A stretch of 64,000 bases of DNA from Paenibacillus tengchongensis (GTDB taxonomy: Bacteria > Bacillota > Bacilli > Paenibacillales > Paenibacillaceae), in NCBI RefSeq assembly GCF_008973665.1, contig NZ_WACP01000006.1, positions 1 to 64,000 on the forward strand, read 5' to 3'. Within the stretch, counting starts at the first letter, position 1; the number at the start of each line of letters is the position of its first letter. The translations under genes and the position numbers were made by a program. Shown piece by piece: positions 34,101-42,020 of this stretch. The notes under the pieces were generated by a model. That model saw only the letters and a program-made list of their open reading frames with translations. It was not told the DNA's origin and ran no database searches.

Positions 34101-35932
34101 AAGCCCGAATAGATCACTGTATTTCCGTACGTATAGGGCCCTTCGATAGACTTAGACACGGCGAAGCCGATAGCCGAACGGATGTAGGTCGAGGAAGCAC
34201 TGTAATACATCATGTAGGCGCCTTTGCTGCCGTCTTCGTTGACATATTCGGCATTCCAAAATACATCCGGAGCCCAGATGGAGAATCCGCCGCTGCTGTC
34301 GGCATCGTTCTCACCGGCCCAGGCAAAGGATCCGGCCAAATTGGCGGACAGGTCGCCGAAGATAGCATTGCCCGGTGTCGTATATCCGTTGGTGAACCGG
34401 GTCCAGTTCAGGAGATCAGCCGATTTGGCCGCTTCAATATGCGACCCGAATACATAATAATTGCCCTCCTGATCTCTGGCGACCGACGGGTCATGCACCG
34501 AGACATCGCTGAATACCGGGGCGGTCTCCTGCGGCACAGCCGTTGGAGAAGCTGAGGGCGCAGCTGTCGGTGCAGGTGTCGGGGTCGGCTCCGGAGTGCT
34601 GTTCGTTCCCCCGCCGCTTCCCGGATTGGCCGTTGGCGCCGGAGTTGCCGTAGCCGCAGGGTTCTCCCGTTTGATCAGCGCGGCGTATTTCTCGTCAGCC
34701 TTCACTTTGCCTTCACCCTGAAGACTGATCCCTTCGGTAGCCGTTACGATAAGATTTGCGATCTCTGCTCCGGCTTCCACCCGCAAAGAGCCTTTCTTGC
34801 CGAAGCTCACCTCACCTACGGTTCCTTTCGCCAGAATCACCTGCGGCTCACCTGCAGCCGACATTTCCAGCGTGTCAAAACTTCCGCTGAGCCGGATCAC
34901 AGATTGCGCCGGCAGGGCCTGCCGGATGAATACGCTGCTGAATCCCGCTGCGGTCAAAGAAGCATCCTCTTCCAGATGGACACCGGAAAGCACCTGCACG
35001 GACGGCACCACGCTTGCACCCTTGGCCACTATGCGCAGCTTGCCGTTCTTCTTGGCTGCAACCAGCGAGGATGCCTGCGTGTTATTCAGAATGACGCTGC
35101 CGGCGCCTCCGCCGCTGGCGATAATCCGGCCGCCGACTTTGACATTGTCCAGCGTTACCTCGCCTTCGCCGATTCCTTCAGTCAAATACAGGTTCCCCGC
35201 GATGCTCGCGTTCCGCAGAACAACGCCCGCCGTGTTCACTACCAGATTCTTGGCGTTCAGGCCGTCATAGTCGCCGCCGTTCACCACAATCTCACCGGCA
35301 AGCCTGCCGATCATGCGCAGCGCTTCCGCGCGGGTAACCGGACGCGCGCCCTTAAAGCTGCCGTCCTCGTAGCCGCTTAAATATCCTTCGCCAAGCAGGG
35401 TGAGCACCGCATCCTTGCTCCAGGCCGGCAGCTGTGCGGCATCGGCGGGTGCGGCTGCGGAAGCTCCGGTCTCCAGGCCAAATTGCCGGAACAGCATGAC
35501 TGCCGCTTCCTGACGGCTCACGGACTGGTCCGGCCGGAAAGTTCCGTCGTCGTATCCGGAGACATAACCGGCAGCTACAGCCTTGGCAATCTCACCATAA
35601 ACCGCACTACCCTTAGCCACATCAGAGTATTGCAGCTCTGCAGCCGTCTGCAGCTTGAACACCCGGTTGATCAGGCTGACCCATTCCGCCCGGGTAATAT
35701 CCTGGTTCGGCTTGAATATTCCGTTGCCGTATCCCGACAGCAGCCCTTTATCTACCCATGATTGAAAATCGCTTTGCGCCCAATGCCCGCTGTAATCCGC
35801 CGCCTGCTGCTGACCGGAAGCCCCAATATTTTTGTAATCGCTTACATTCGTGGATGCCGCCATAGCCGGAGCAGGGACGAGCAGCAGGAATGCAAGCAGT
35901 GAAGACGTTAGTTTTCCCGTCACTTTATTCAT
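31181..35932 (-). CDS. SLH-anchored multidomain GH43 glycosidase (arabinan/xylan-active type)
   Basis: A 1583-aa exported protein. In order: signal peptide (1-25); three SLH repeats (about 43-205; ITRAEW, VSRQEA, VTRAEA) for cell-wall attachment; a parallel-beta repeat region (about 208-410); a Pro/Thr/Ala linker (about 420-470); a GH43 five-bladed propeller with catalytic base D481 in VHDPSVA, an IDPTLFYDKDGKLWMTYGSW modulator strand and the SGEGPY general-acid Glu; and a beta-sandwich. These are followed by an Ig-like domain, LamG (about 1130-1300), a BIG2-like domain and a second LamG (about 1400-1575). GGAGG precedes the ATG. It probably acts on arabinan or arabinoxylan at the cell surface; substrate is not certain. 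Confidence 0.88.
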   Translation of the reverse strand: MNKVTGKLTSSLLAFLLLVPAPAMAASTNVSDYKNIGASGQQQAADYSGHWAQSDFQSWVDKGLLSGYGNGIFKPNQDITRAEWVSLINRVFKLQTAAELQYSDVAKGSAVYGEIAKAVAAGYVSGYDDGTFRPDQSVSRQEAAVMLFRQFGLETGASAAAPADAAQLPAWSKDAVLTLLGEGYLSGYEDGSFKGARPVTRAEALRMIGRLAGEIVVNGGDYDGLNAKNLVVNTAGVVLRNASIAGNLYLTEGIGEGEVTLDNVKVGGRIIASGGGAGSVILNNTQASSLVAAKKNGKLRIVAKGASVVPSVQVLSGVHLEEDASLTAAGFSSVFIRQALPAQSVIRLSGSFDTLEMSAAGEPQVILAKGTVGEVSFGKKGSLRVEAGAEIANLIVTATEGISLQGEGKVKADEKYAALIKRENPAATATPAPTANPGSGGGTNSTPEPTPTPAPTAAPSASPTAVPQETAPVFSDVSVHDPSVARDQEGNYYVFGSHIEAAKSADLLNWTRFTNGYTTPGNAIFGDLSANLAGSFAWAGENDADSSGGFSIWAPDVFWNAEYVNEDGSKGAYMMYYSASSTYIRSAIGFAVSKSIEGPYTYGNTVIYSGFTKEAAKDDKSNVNKIWSNTNISKLVEDGILEGANPAWFNAGGSYNNMVYTNAIDPTLFYDKDGKLWMTYGSWSGGIFILPIDPATGNPVYPGEDGTTEDGRIIDRYFGTKLSGGFHRSGEGPYIIYDPGTDYYYMYVTYGGLASDGGYNMRVFRAEQPDGPYLDAAGHSGVLATNADHSAIGNKLLGNFLFTNLNGDPEFQSYGYASPGHNSVEIDPESGKLFNFFHTRFPSQGEAHQVRVHQMFMNEDAWPVIAVHRYTGESLEAVQPGELAGPYQFVNHGQDTSGTVKSTVQVNLNEDGSISGAVSGTWELKGDYYAHLLINEAEGVQRLYKGVFVKQWDSTRGQQAMTFTAMSDLGIAVWGSALEQLSDEQKAEYVAAAIELGDTGSVYRNLVLPASGAHHAVITWTSSDEAVVGVNGQVNRPAAGAGNASVTLTASVRVGEATVTKEFAVTVPAMSSTGALEENLVAVYDFEGNLADTAGLLPEAAITGNRINNTGGAITYAEGKSGQAAYFNGSGGVRLPDNLITDDSYTVSLWLKPEKLEMYTTAFFAGQSPSQWLSLLPYGNSAATTRLWFGEPYQDAAADQQIKAGQWSHLAFTYRAGTVDLYINGVLKFTGTGFKDKLSGEETLFALGVNYWDNPYTGWMDSVRIYDTALPPEVIDWLVNGTPDPNLKVTDILLAKSSKALAVGKSFTPEVSVLPTNAGNRSLVWSSSAPEVAAVDAATGTVTAVSEGEALITAKAADGSGVSRSYKVTTNGSVAHFAFEGNLQDTLGMSADGRITGNLLNNATVGNITYGDGVSGQGAVFDGASGIRLDDGLIDSHTYSVSMWLKPDKLQGFTTAFFGAASGNSWISLVPQNNNDEQSQTMLWSGEAWYDAVTGLRIPAGEWTHVAFTVDNGNVKVYINGVEKFSGSKFPDIFTGKNAVFGLGVNYWDAPFTGMMDEVKVYNDVRTAQEVLAEYEAAQAAGE

Positions 35933-36079
35933 TATGATATGCCTCCGATTCTGCTGATTTAAAAGTTCTGTTCCATCCTGTATTCAGATGACAAACCTGC
36001 TGACTGGCGCATCACCTCCACTGAATCCATAAATATGAACCGTTTACATAAATCCATCAAAAAAACGTTCTGACCTCCT

Positions 36080-36105
36080 TTTAGTTTAAACTTCACTAAA
36101 CTAAA
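36080..36105. promoter_or_regulatory. XylR-like palindromic operator
   Basis: TTTAGTTTA-N8-TAAACTAAA, a perfect 9-bp inverted repeat, lies just downstream of the predicted transcription start of the SLH-GH43 gene. The half site TTAGTTT/AAACTAA equals that of Bacillus XylR operators, with one base less between halves. A ROK-type XylR binding here is an inference. Confidence 0.5.
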
Positions 36106-36110
36106 CACCG

Positions 36111-36124
36111 TGAGAACGCTTTCG
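36111..36124 (-). promoter_or_regulatory. cre box of the SLH-GH43 gene
   Basis: The minus strand reads CGAAAGCGTTCTCA, 13 of 14 positions matching the CcpA consensus TGWAANCGNTNWCA. It overlaps the expected transcription start, a typical repressing position. Confidence 0.65.
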
Positions 36125-36133
36125 ATATGTCTA

Positions 36134-36162
36134 TATTAATAGGTTTTGCAGGAAATAGTCAA
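36134..36162 (-). promoter_or_regulatory. sigma-A promoter of the SLH-GH43 gene
   Basis: The minus strand has TTGACT (36162-36157), 17 bp, then TTAATA (36139-36134). This places the start about 195 nt before the ATG and makes the cre box and the palindrome lie just downstream of the -10 box. Confidence 0.6.
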
Positions 36163-36245
36163 TTGGATTTTTACAAATTTATATAAATCTTTTTAGTTTT
36201 ATGTATACCTTATACTAATTAAACTTTTACCGTCACTCACAGCAT

Positions 36246-36289
36246 TAAAAAAAGCAGCTTCTCCGCTGTCCATTCGGAGAAACTGCTAT
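36246..36289 (-). terminator. terminator of the GH52 gene
   Basis: AGCAGCTTCTCCG (36253-36265) pairs with CGGAGAAACTGCT (36275-36287). On the minus strand the stem is followed by seven T. It lies 27 bp past the GH52 stop. Confidence 0.88.
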
Positions 36290-36315
36290 GAAACTTCCCG
36301 GTCTATTCGCCGCTC

Positions 36316-38469
36316 TTAAACGTGTATGTCTGTTAGCTGTTCTTCTGCCCGCAACGTCGCTGTCTCCTCCAGCCACAGAATAGCCGTAACGCCGCGCGGA
36401 TAATATTTGCTGCCGGTGATCTTGCCGGCGATAATCTGATCGCTCCAGCTCCAGACCGACAGCTCCGGATGGGTCAGCCACGCCACATGCGCCCGGTCCG
36501 CCGCCTGGCCTGTTTCGCCCCATTCCAGGCCGAGAATCTGTCTGGCGATGAATTGGCACAAATATATTTTGCTCAGCCAGCTGTTGTTGCTGGTGGACGA
36601 AATTTTCCACCCGCCGTCCGTAAACAGGCAGACGCCTTCTACAAGCACCGCCTTCAGGTGCCGGTCAAGCGCCGACAAATAGGCGGCGAACCGCCCGTCC
36701 GGCTGCAAGGCTTCCTTGCAGCCGGTAAAGTACGGAAAGATCAGTCCTTCAATGGCCGGGATGATCCTGGAGTCGTTGCCTTCACCGATTACAGCCGGAA
36801 TATAACCGCCGTCCGTAACATGGGACACTATTGTAGCAGCACAGCGTTCGGCCTGCAGACCGGCCGTTTGCGCCGGCTCCTCAAGGCCGAACTCCTTGAA
36901 TATTTTCTCCATTGCCAGGTAGGCGGCCCAGCATTTTCCGGCCAGATAAATATTGTTGCGCGCCTGGCCGAGCGATACGTCCAAGGAGTCATACGTGGTG
37001 ATCTCCGCGCCGCCCATCGTCCGCGAGCTGTCCAGCCCCATTACCCCGTTGCGCTGCTGCGGGTCCGGATGGTCGCGGTTCACCATGCTGGTAAGACATT
37101 CTTCCAGCACCGGCAGGTTCCGCGCCATCCAGTCACGGTCACCGGTATGCTCCTGGTAGAGAGCAGCGGTAAGCACCCAGTTGACCAGCTGTTCATGGGT
37201 CATATGCGAAAAGCAGCCGTCGATGCCATACCGCTCATAGGAGGAGTAACCGGGACGCGAGACCGCGTTCGCCACCCCCATATCATGGGTGAAGCTGATG
37301 CCGCCTGGATATTCCTGCGCTTCGCCGGGAAAACGCACCGTATCCCTGTAGCTGAATCTGTCCACAAACATATCGAGCTCATTGCGAACGGTCCAGGGAT
37401 TCATCCGCAGCTCATAAAACACCTGGTCCACCGTCAGATCGAAGGTATTCATCATCCGGTATTCGCCTTCATTAACGATCCAGAACGGCTTGCCCTCGTA
37501 ATCCAGCAGCTCCGTAGAGCCGTAATAGCTGCGGATGGCATGGATCAGCATAAACTCCTGATCCGTACTGAGCCCCCGCCCTTCCAGCAGGCGGTCCGCC
37601 TCCAGCGCCCGGGCTTTCAGTTCATCGAACCGGCTCAGGGCATATTGCGCCACGGCTTCAATGTTGCGGAAATAGCGGTTGTAGTAATAAGCAGCGTCAA
37701 TGCCTGTCGTCACATAGCCGCTGCGGTGGAAAGCCACCGCAAAGCGGAAGGTCTGCCGGACGCCTGCCGGCACATCCAGCACCATGGTCCCGATCCGCCC
37801 GAGGCCGAAGGTCCAGTTCTCTTCCAGCTCGGCAAGCAGGATATCCTCCAGCCGGAAATGCAGTGCAGAGCGTGCGGTTCCGGCTGCGGCGGCAATTGCC
37901 ACAAACCGGCCTTGTCCTACACCGGTCAGCTCGGAAGAGACATCATCCAGACGCCGCATGGCGGTGTAGGGATCATTGCCCTGGAAGCCGAAAAAGGCCC
38001 GCCGCACACTATTACCTGCGGTATTATCCACTTCAAGCTCCACCAGCACCGCCGGCAGCAGTACGGCCTTCAGTTCATCCTCCGGGGCCTGCTCCGGGTC
38101 CGGCACAGCCCTGGCCGGCGAGTAAATCCGGAATGTCAAGTCCCCTGCAGTCCAGGTATCGCTGCCAAGCTTGAATTCACGGCGGATCTCTTCATCGGCA
38201 AAAGGATTCAGCACCCGCTTCACTTCCGGCCGGCTGCCGGAATTCTCGACATCATAGCGCTTGCTCTCATCGTTCCCGCTATGCTGATGGAACGGCAAAG
38301 TGTCGTAGCCGTTGCCGTCCCGCCGCTGCAAGCCGACAAAGATATTCTGCTGCGGCGGTCTGCCCGCTTCCAGGTCAAATCCTCCGCCTGCTCCCTTGAA
38401 TCCTAAGGTGAAGCTGGCAAAAGCGCCAATCGGTGAATGATGGGCGTTATAGAATATATTATTGGGCAT
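36316..38469 (-). CDS. GH52 beta-xylosidase
   Basis: A 717-aa cytosolic enzyme (no signal peptide) matching GH52, whose known members are beta-xylosidases of about 700 aa. The N-terminus NIFYNAHHSPIGAFASFTLG is diagnostic. The nucleophile region reads WIVNEGEYRMMNTFDL (E334/E336, compare E335 of Geobacillus XynB2). The acid/base region reads ITTYDSLD (D494, compare D495). It would release xylose from imported xylo-oligosaccharides. It is divergent from an AraC regulator and has its own terminator. No ABC importer is adjacent. Confidence 0.92.
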   Translation of the reverse strand: MPNNIFYNAHHSPIGAFASFTLGFKGAGGGFDLEAGRPPQQNIFVGLQRRDGNGYDTLPFHQHSGNDESKRYDVENSGSRPEVKRVLNPFADEEIRREFKLGSDTWTAGDLTFRIYSPARAVPDPEQAPEDELKAVLLPAVLVELEVDNTAGNSVRRAFFGFQGNDPYTAMRRLDDVSSELTGVGQGRFVAIAAAAGTARSALHFRLEDILLAELEENWTFGLGRIGTMVLDVPAGVRQTFRFAVAFHRSGYVTTGIDAAYYYNRYFRNIEAVAQYALSRFDELKARALEADRLLEGRGLSTDQEFMLIHAIRSYYGSTELLDYEGKPFWIVNEGEYRMMNTFDLTVDQVFYELRMNPWTVRNELDMFVDRFSYRDTVRFPGEAQEYPGGISFTHDMGVANAVSRPGYSSYERYGIDGCFSHMTHEQLVNWVLTAALYQEHTGDRDWMARNLPVLEECLTSMVNRDHPDPQQRNGVMGLDSSRTMGGAEITTYDSLDVSLGQARNNIYLAGKCWAAYLAMEKIFKEFGLEEPAQTAGLQAERCAATIVSHVTDGGYIPAVIGEGNDSRIIPAIEGLIFPYFTGCKEALQPDGRFAAYLSALDRHLKAVLVEGVCLFTDGGWKISSTSNNSWLSKIYLCQFIARQILGLEWGETGQAADRAHVAWLTHPELSVWSWSDQIIAGKITGSKYYPRGVTAILWLEETATLRAEEQLTDIHV

Positions 38470-38643
38470 TTTGGTATTATACTCCCTCCGCTTATTTTCC
38501 CGGTTGTGCCGGGCTATATTCCCATGTTAGCTTCACTGCTGACAGCACAACAGGGCCAAAGATGCCGATTATTTGGGCAAATCAAACATCAGCGGAAGTA
38601 TGCTATAATGATACATATTTCATTTAGAAAAAGAGGACTGCGC

Positions 38644-39579
38644 GTGAAAGCAAACCGCCCCGGAGAGATGCATTCCATTGACGGACGGATGTCTCCGGAT
38701 CTCCAGACCGCCTTTCATATTTATTCCTCGCATTGGCGGAAGGTCAATGCCCGCTGGCAATATCCGGAGCACACGCATCCGAGCTTTGAGATCAATGTCG
38801 TGCTTCAGGGAAGCCAGCACATGGTTGTCAACGGGCGAAGCTATGTCCAGGAAAGCGGGGACATCCTGTTCATCCGCCCCGGCGTCACCCACTCCAGCCT
38901 TGGCACCAGGAACGGAGGCGAAATGACTTATTACTGCCTGCATTTCGACATTGACGATCTGGTGCTGCGGCGTGCGCTGCTGACGCTGGATGCCGTCAGC
39001 CTGGGCGGCGAAGCCCCTGAACTGGCGGCCATCCGCTCCGCGCTGGACAGCTTGATTGCCTCGGCCATTCTATCCGAGGCCGAGGGTGCCAAGCGCAGCC
39101 GCATGCAGACGCTGCAGGCCACGCTGGGCTTGTTCTCCGCCCTGTGCGGCTGGGCGCTCGCCGGGACGGCAGACGACCCGCGCATGGCCCGGCCGGGCGC
39201 GAGCGAGAATACCGTGGCGCTGGCAAGCGCTATTGAAGGACTCCTGCAGGAGTCCGTCTTTACCGCTGCAGCCACCGGCAGCAGAGGCGGCGGCATCGAG
39301 AGCATCGCCGCCAGGCTCGGCTACAGCACGAACCACTGCAACCGCGTGTTCCAGCAGATTTTCGGCATGTCTCCGCGGCAATACCTGTCCGACCTGATTA
39401 TCCGCCATGCCAAGCTGCTCCTGCTCGACAACAGCCTGTCCGTGGAGACCATCGCGCTGCGGCTCGGCTACCGCGACGTCTCCCATTTCAGCAAGCAGTT
39501 CAAGCGCTGGACCGGAAGGCCGCCCATGGGCTTCCGCCGCCTGACCGCCGAACAGGAGACGGGCGGCACACGAGGCTAA
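38644..39579 (+). CDS. AraC-family regulator with cupin sensor domain
   Basis: A 311-aa protein. An N-terminal AraC-binding cupin (HTHPSFEINVVLQGS, GDILFIRPGVTHSS) is followed by a C-terminal double HTH (about 205-300; IAARLGYSTNHCNRVFQQIFGMSPRQYL, then IALRLGYRDVSHFSKQFKRWTGRPP). The open frame reaches back to 38437, across the GH52 start. GTG 38644 follows AGAGG at 7 nt and has a TATAAT at 38604-38609 ahead, so it is preferred. It is divergent from the GH52 gene and probably its activator, responding to a xylose-type sugar. Confidence 0.83.
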   Translation: MKANRPGEMHSIDGRMSPDLQTAFHIYSSHWRKVNARWQYPEHTHPSFEINVVLQGSQHMVVNGRSYVQESGDILFIRPGVTHSSLGTRNGGEMTYYCLHFDIDDLVLRRALLTLDAVSLGGEAPELAAIRSALDSLIASAILSEAEGAKRSRMQTLQATLGLFSALCGWALAGTADDPRMARPGASENTVALASAIEGLLQESVFTAAATGSRGGGIESIAARLGYSTNHCNRVFQQIFGMSPRQYLSDLIIRHAKLLLLDNSLSVETIALRLGYRDVSHFSKQFKRWTGRPPMGFRRLTAEQETGGTRG

Positions 39580-39628
39580 AGGGTAACACAATGATTGAAA
39601 GTGACTCATTCAAGCCCGGGGAGGTATC

Positions 39629-39994
39629 ATGCAAATTTACTCTTTTGACCCAGCTGCTGGTAAGTCCATTACCGCTTATGACTCCAAATTCATCATTTCA
39701 CGTATCGTCCGTACGCCGGAACCCGCTTTTATCGGCTGCATGCATCTGGAAACGGATGGAGTGATCGGCCGTCACGCTGCGCCTGTTCCGCAGCTCTTGC
39801 TGATTGTCTCCGGCGAGGGGCAGGTTACCGGGAATGAAGGGATTACAGCATCCGTTTATCCCGGCGATGCCGTCTTCTGGGAACGGGATGAATGGCATGA
39901 AACCAGAACAACCGTCGGAATGACGGCCATTGTCATTGAGAGCGGCGCCTTAAATCCCGGGGATTTGATGCAGCTTAAGGTGAATGGGAAATAA
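39629..39994 (+). CDS. small cupin-domain protein
   Basis: A 121-aa single-domain cupin. The core PVPQLLLIVSGEGQVTGNEG and YPGDAVFWERDEWHETRT follow the two cupin motifs, although motif 1 lacks the usual His pair (RHAAPVP is the nearest). No DNA-binding part is present. It starts 49 nt after the AraC gene on the same strand, so it may be cotranscribed. Function is unknown; such proteins can be metal-dependent isomerases or sugar-binding modules. Confidence 0.7.
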   Translation: MQIYSFDPAAGKSITAYDSKFIISRIVRTPEPAFIGCMHLETDGVIGRHAAPVPQLLLIVSGEGQVTGNEGITASVYPGDAVFWERDEWHETRTTVGMTAIVIESGALNPGDLMQLKVNGK

Positions 39995-40045
39995 TCAATC
40001 CTTTGTCCCCATGATCACACTATCTATGGAGAGGCGGTTAATCCA

Positions 40046-40792
40046 CTGATTTACGTCATTAAATTTATCTACAGCTTTATTTTGCCGCCGGGTATCTTTA
40101 TTGTGCTGCTGCTCGGCATTGCCGGCTGGTTATGGCGCAGCAGCCGCCGTCCTGCGGTTGCACTGCTGACGGTAGCCCTGCTGCTCTATCTTTCCTCAAT
40201 CAGCCTGGTCGCCGCCCCGCTGGTCGGCAGCCTGGAGCACCGCTATGAACAGCCGGTCCGCCCTGACGGCGATGTGATCGTCGTGCTCGGCGGCGGCGCC
40301 TCGTCCGGCACACCGGACCTGGACGGCCAAGGGAACCTGTACGGCTCGGCCGCCAACCGGCTGCTGACCGCCGCGCGCCTGTACCGTGAGAGCGGGCTGC
40401 CCATTCTCTTCTCGGGCGGCCAGGTGTTCAGCGACAGCGGAAATGAAGCCGATATTGCGAAGCGCCAGCTGATCGGCCTGGGCGTGCCGGCATCGGCCAT
40501 TCTGGCCGAGAACCGCTCGCTCAACACCGAGCAGAACGCGCAGTATACCGCCGAGCTGATGGCTGCCGAAGGCTTCAGCCGCCCGGTGCTCGTCACCTCG
40601 GCCTTCCATATGCCGCGGGCGGTGAAGCAGTTCACGGACGCCGGACTGGCGCCCCAGGCCTACCCCACCGACTATCTCGACAGCCGGGGGACCGCCGTCT
40701 ATCCGGGCAAATTCACCCCTTCCGGTGATGCGCTGTCGACCACCGCAACCGCGCTGAAGGAGTATCTGGGGCTGCTGGCAGCAGCCTTTTGA
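40046..40792 (+). CDS. YdcF/DUF218-family membrane-anchored protein
   Basis: Two N-terminal membrane helices (about 1-25 and 35-62) are followed by a DUF218 alpha/beta domain (VIVVLGGGASSG, ANRLLTAARLYRESGLPILFSGG, TSAFHMPRAV). Homologues (YdcF, ElyC, SanA) affect envelope integrity or lipid-linked intermediates; the exact reaction is unknown. I place the start at CTG 40046, which follows GGAGAGG and restores the LIYVIKFIYSFILPPG helix usual for the family. The TTG at 40082 would cut this helix. Non-ATG starts make this uncertain. Confidence 0.75.
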   Translation: MIYVIKFIYSFILPPGIFIVLLLGIAGWLWRSSRRPAVALLTVALLLYLSSISLVAAPLVGSLEHRYEQPVRPDGDVIVVLGGGASSGTPDLDGQGNLYGSAANRLLTAARLYRESGLPILFSGGQVFSDSGNEADIAKRQLIGLGVPASAILAENRSLNTEQNAQYTAELMAAEGFSRPVLVTSAFHMPRAVKQFTDAGLAPQAYPTDYLDSRGTAVYPGKFTPSGDALSTTATALKEYLGLLAAAF

Positions 40793-40804
40793 ACACAACA
40801 ATAA

Positions 40805-40823
40805 CGGGCCGGAATCCGGCCCG
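40805..40823 (+). terminator. hairpin after the YdcF-family gene
   Basis: CGGGCCGG-AAT-CCGGCCCG forms a perfect 8-bp stem 12 bp after the stop. The tail is weak in T, so it may act with the convergent ybaK end. Confidence 0.6.
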
Positions 40824-40856
40824 CCATTTGAATAGGCCCGTGATTCCCGGTCCCCC

Positions 40857-41330
40857 CTATTTCAGCAATCCGCAAAAAGTCGCCCCGACCACCCCGGCCA
40901 GCTCCTCCGGCGCTACCTCCATCTGCAGCCCGATTTTACCGGCGCTGACAGCGATTCGTTCCTGAATCTCCGCGCTTTCATCAATGAATGTCGGATACAG
41001 CTTCTTCATCCCTACCGGTGAGCAGCCGCCCCGGACATAGCCGGTAAATTTCAGCAGGTCCTTCAGCGGCAGCATTTCAATCTTCTTCTCCCCTGCCGCT
41101 TTGGCCGCTTTCTTCAGATCCAGCTCCTCCGCGACAGGAATCACGAACACATACAGATTGGCCCCGCTGTGAGCGACAAGCGTCTTGAACACCGTCTCCG
41201 GCGGCAGGCCGATTTTGTCCGCTACTGCAGTTCCGTGAATCGCTCCGTCCTCATTGTCATAAGTATATATGGAAACTTCAATGCCTTTGGCCTCCAGCAG
41301 GCGCTGCGCATTCGTCTTGGCTGTCTGCAT
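40857..41330 (-). CDS. ybaK: Cys-tRNA(Pro)/Cys-tRNA(Cys) deacylase, YbaK/EbsC type
   Basis: A 157-aa editing-domain protein that hydrolyses mischarged Cys-tRNA(Pro) in trans. The family core FKTLVAHSGANLYVFVIPVAEELDLKK contains the conserved Lys. GYVRGGCSPVGMKK matches the GGxSPxG loop. The open frame extends to 41975 through sequence antisense to the GNAT gene; ATG 41330, preceded by GGGAGGACGGAGAGGG, gives the normal family length. Confidence 0.9.
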   Translation of the reverse strand: MQTAKTNAQRLLEAKGIEVSIYTYDNEDGAIHGTAVADKIGLPPETVFKTLVAHSGANLYVFVIPVAEELDLKKAAKAAGEKKIEMLPLKDLLKFTGYVRGGCSPVGMKKLYPTFIDESAEIQERIAVSAGKIGLQMEVAPEELAGVVGATFCGLLK

Positions 41331-41513
41331 CCCTCTCCGTCCTCCCTGTACTCTCTGCCAGTATTTTCCGGCTGTTGTTTGATTTGTAATAGTATAATCC
41401 ACAGGCTGTACGGCGGGCAACCTTGTTTTGACAATCAGGCGGAGCCATGCGATAATGGCTGAACCGCTTCGGAGGAGGAAATCCCTGTAAATTAAATTCA
41501 TGGAGGTGCGGTA

Positions 41514-41936
41514 ATGAACATTACAGAATCGTGGATATCCAAGGAGAACAGCAAGGTCAGGCCAAAGCTGCTGCAATACAATTTGGCGCAGGCCGCAGGT
41601 AAGTTGAGCGACAAGGTAGATACGGTAGAGCTTACGATGGCAGACGGGAGCGGTGAGATCAAGGCCGGGATCACGGCATCCATCTACTGGCGGCAGATGC
41701 ATGTGGATTTTCTGTGGGTCGATGAATCGCTGCGCGGTCAACAGGTCGGCACGAAGCTGCTGGAGCAGGCCGAACAGTTGGCACGTAAGCACGGCTGCCG
41801 GTATATCCGGCTGGAGACGTTCAGCTTCCAGGCCCCCGATTTTTATCAGAAACTGGGGTTTACGATATTTGGTGTGCTGGACGATTCTCCCTACGACGGA
41901 GCCAAAGAGTATTATCTGAAAAAAGAACTGCGCTGA
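41514..41936 (+). CDS. GNAT-family N-acetyltransferase
   Basis: A 140-aa acetyltransferase. The acetyl-CoA motif A is VDESLRGQQVGTKLLEQAE, and the C-terminal FYQKLGFTIFGVLDD is typical of GNAT motif B. GGAGG precedes the ATG. The substrate is unknown. It is divergent from ybaK and followed by a strong bidirectional terminator. Confidence 0.85.
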   Translation: MNITESWISKENSKVRPKLLQYNLAQAAGKLSDKVDTVELTMADGSGEIKAGITASIYWRQMHVDFLWVDESLRGQQVGTKLLEQAEQLARKHGCRYIRLETFSFQAPDFYQKLGFTIFGVLDDSPYDGAKEYYLKKELR

Positions 41937-41971
41937 TCCACCCTGCACCAGCCGCGTCATCATACATATAG

Positions 41972-42010
41972 ACAACCCCCGCCGCTCCTGCCAGGAGTGC
42001 CGGGGGTTGT
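41972..42010. terminator. bidirectional terminator
   Basis: ACAACCCCCG (41972-41981) pairs with CGGGGGTTGT (42001-42010), with an inner CTCCTG/CAGGAG stem. It serves the GNAT gene and the convergent response regulator. Confidence 0.88.
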
Positions 42011-42020
42011 TCGGTTCAGC

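Noticed and set aside
33419..34555. A 378-codon plus-strand frame opposite the SLH-GH43 gene
   Set aside because: Antisense to catalytic motifs of GH43; no promoter or binding site seen.
36469..38406. A 645-codon open frame on the plus strand opposite the GH52 gene
   Set aside because: It is antisense to a clear beta-xylosidase, has a low-complexity His/Gln/Arg composition typical of shadow frames in GC-rich genes, and no ribosome binding site.
38437..38643. Upstream extension of the AraC gene near GH52
   Set aside because: It would overlap the GH52 start codon and its promoter; GTG 38644 has AGAGG and a TATAAT upstream.
41331..41975. N-terminal extension of the YbaK frame to 41975
   Set aside because: It would be antisense to the GNAT gene and add 215 residues unlike the family; ATG 41330 has a strong binding site.
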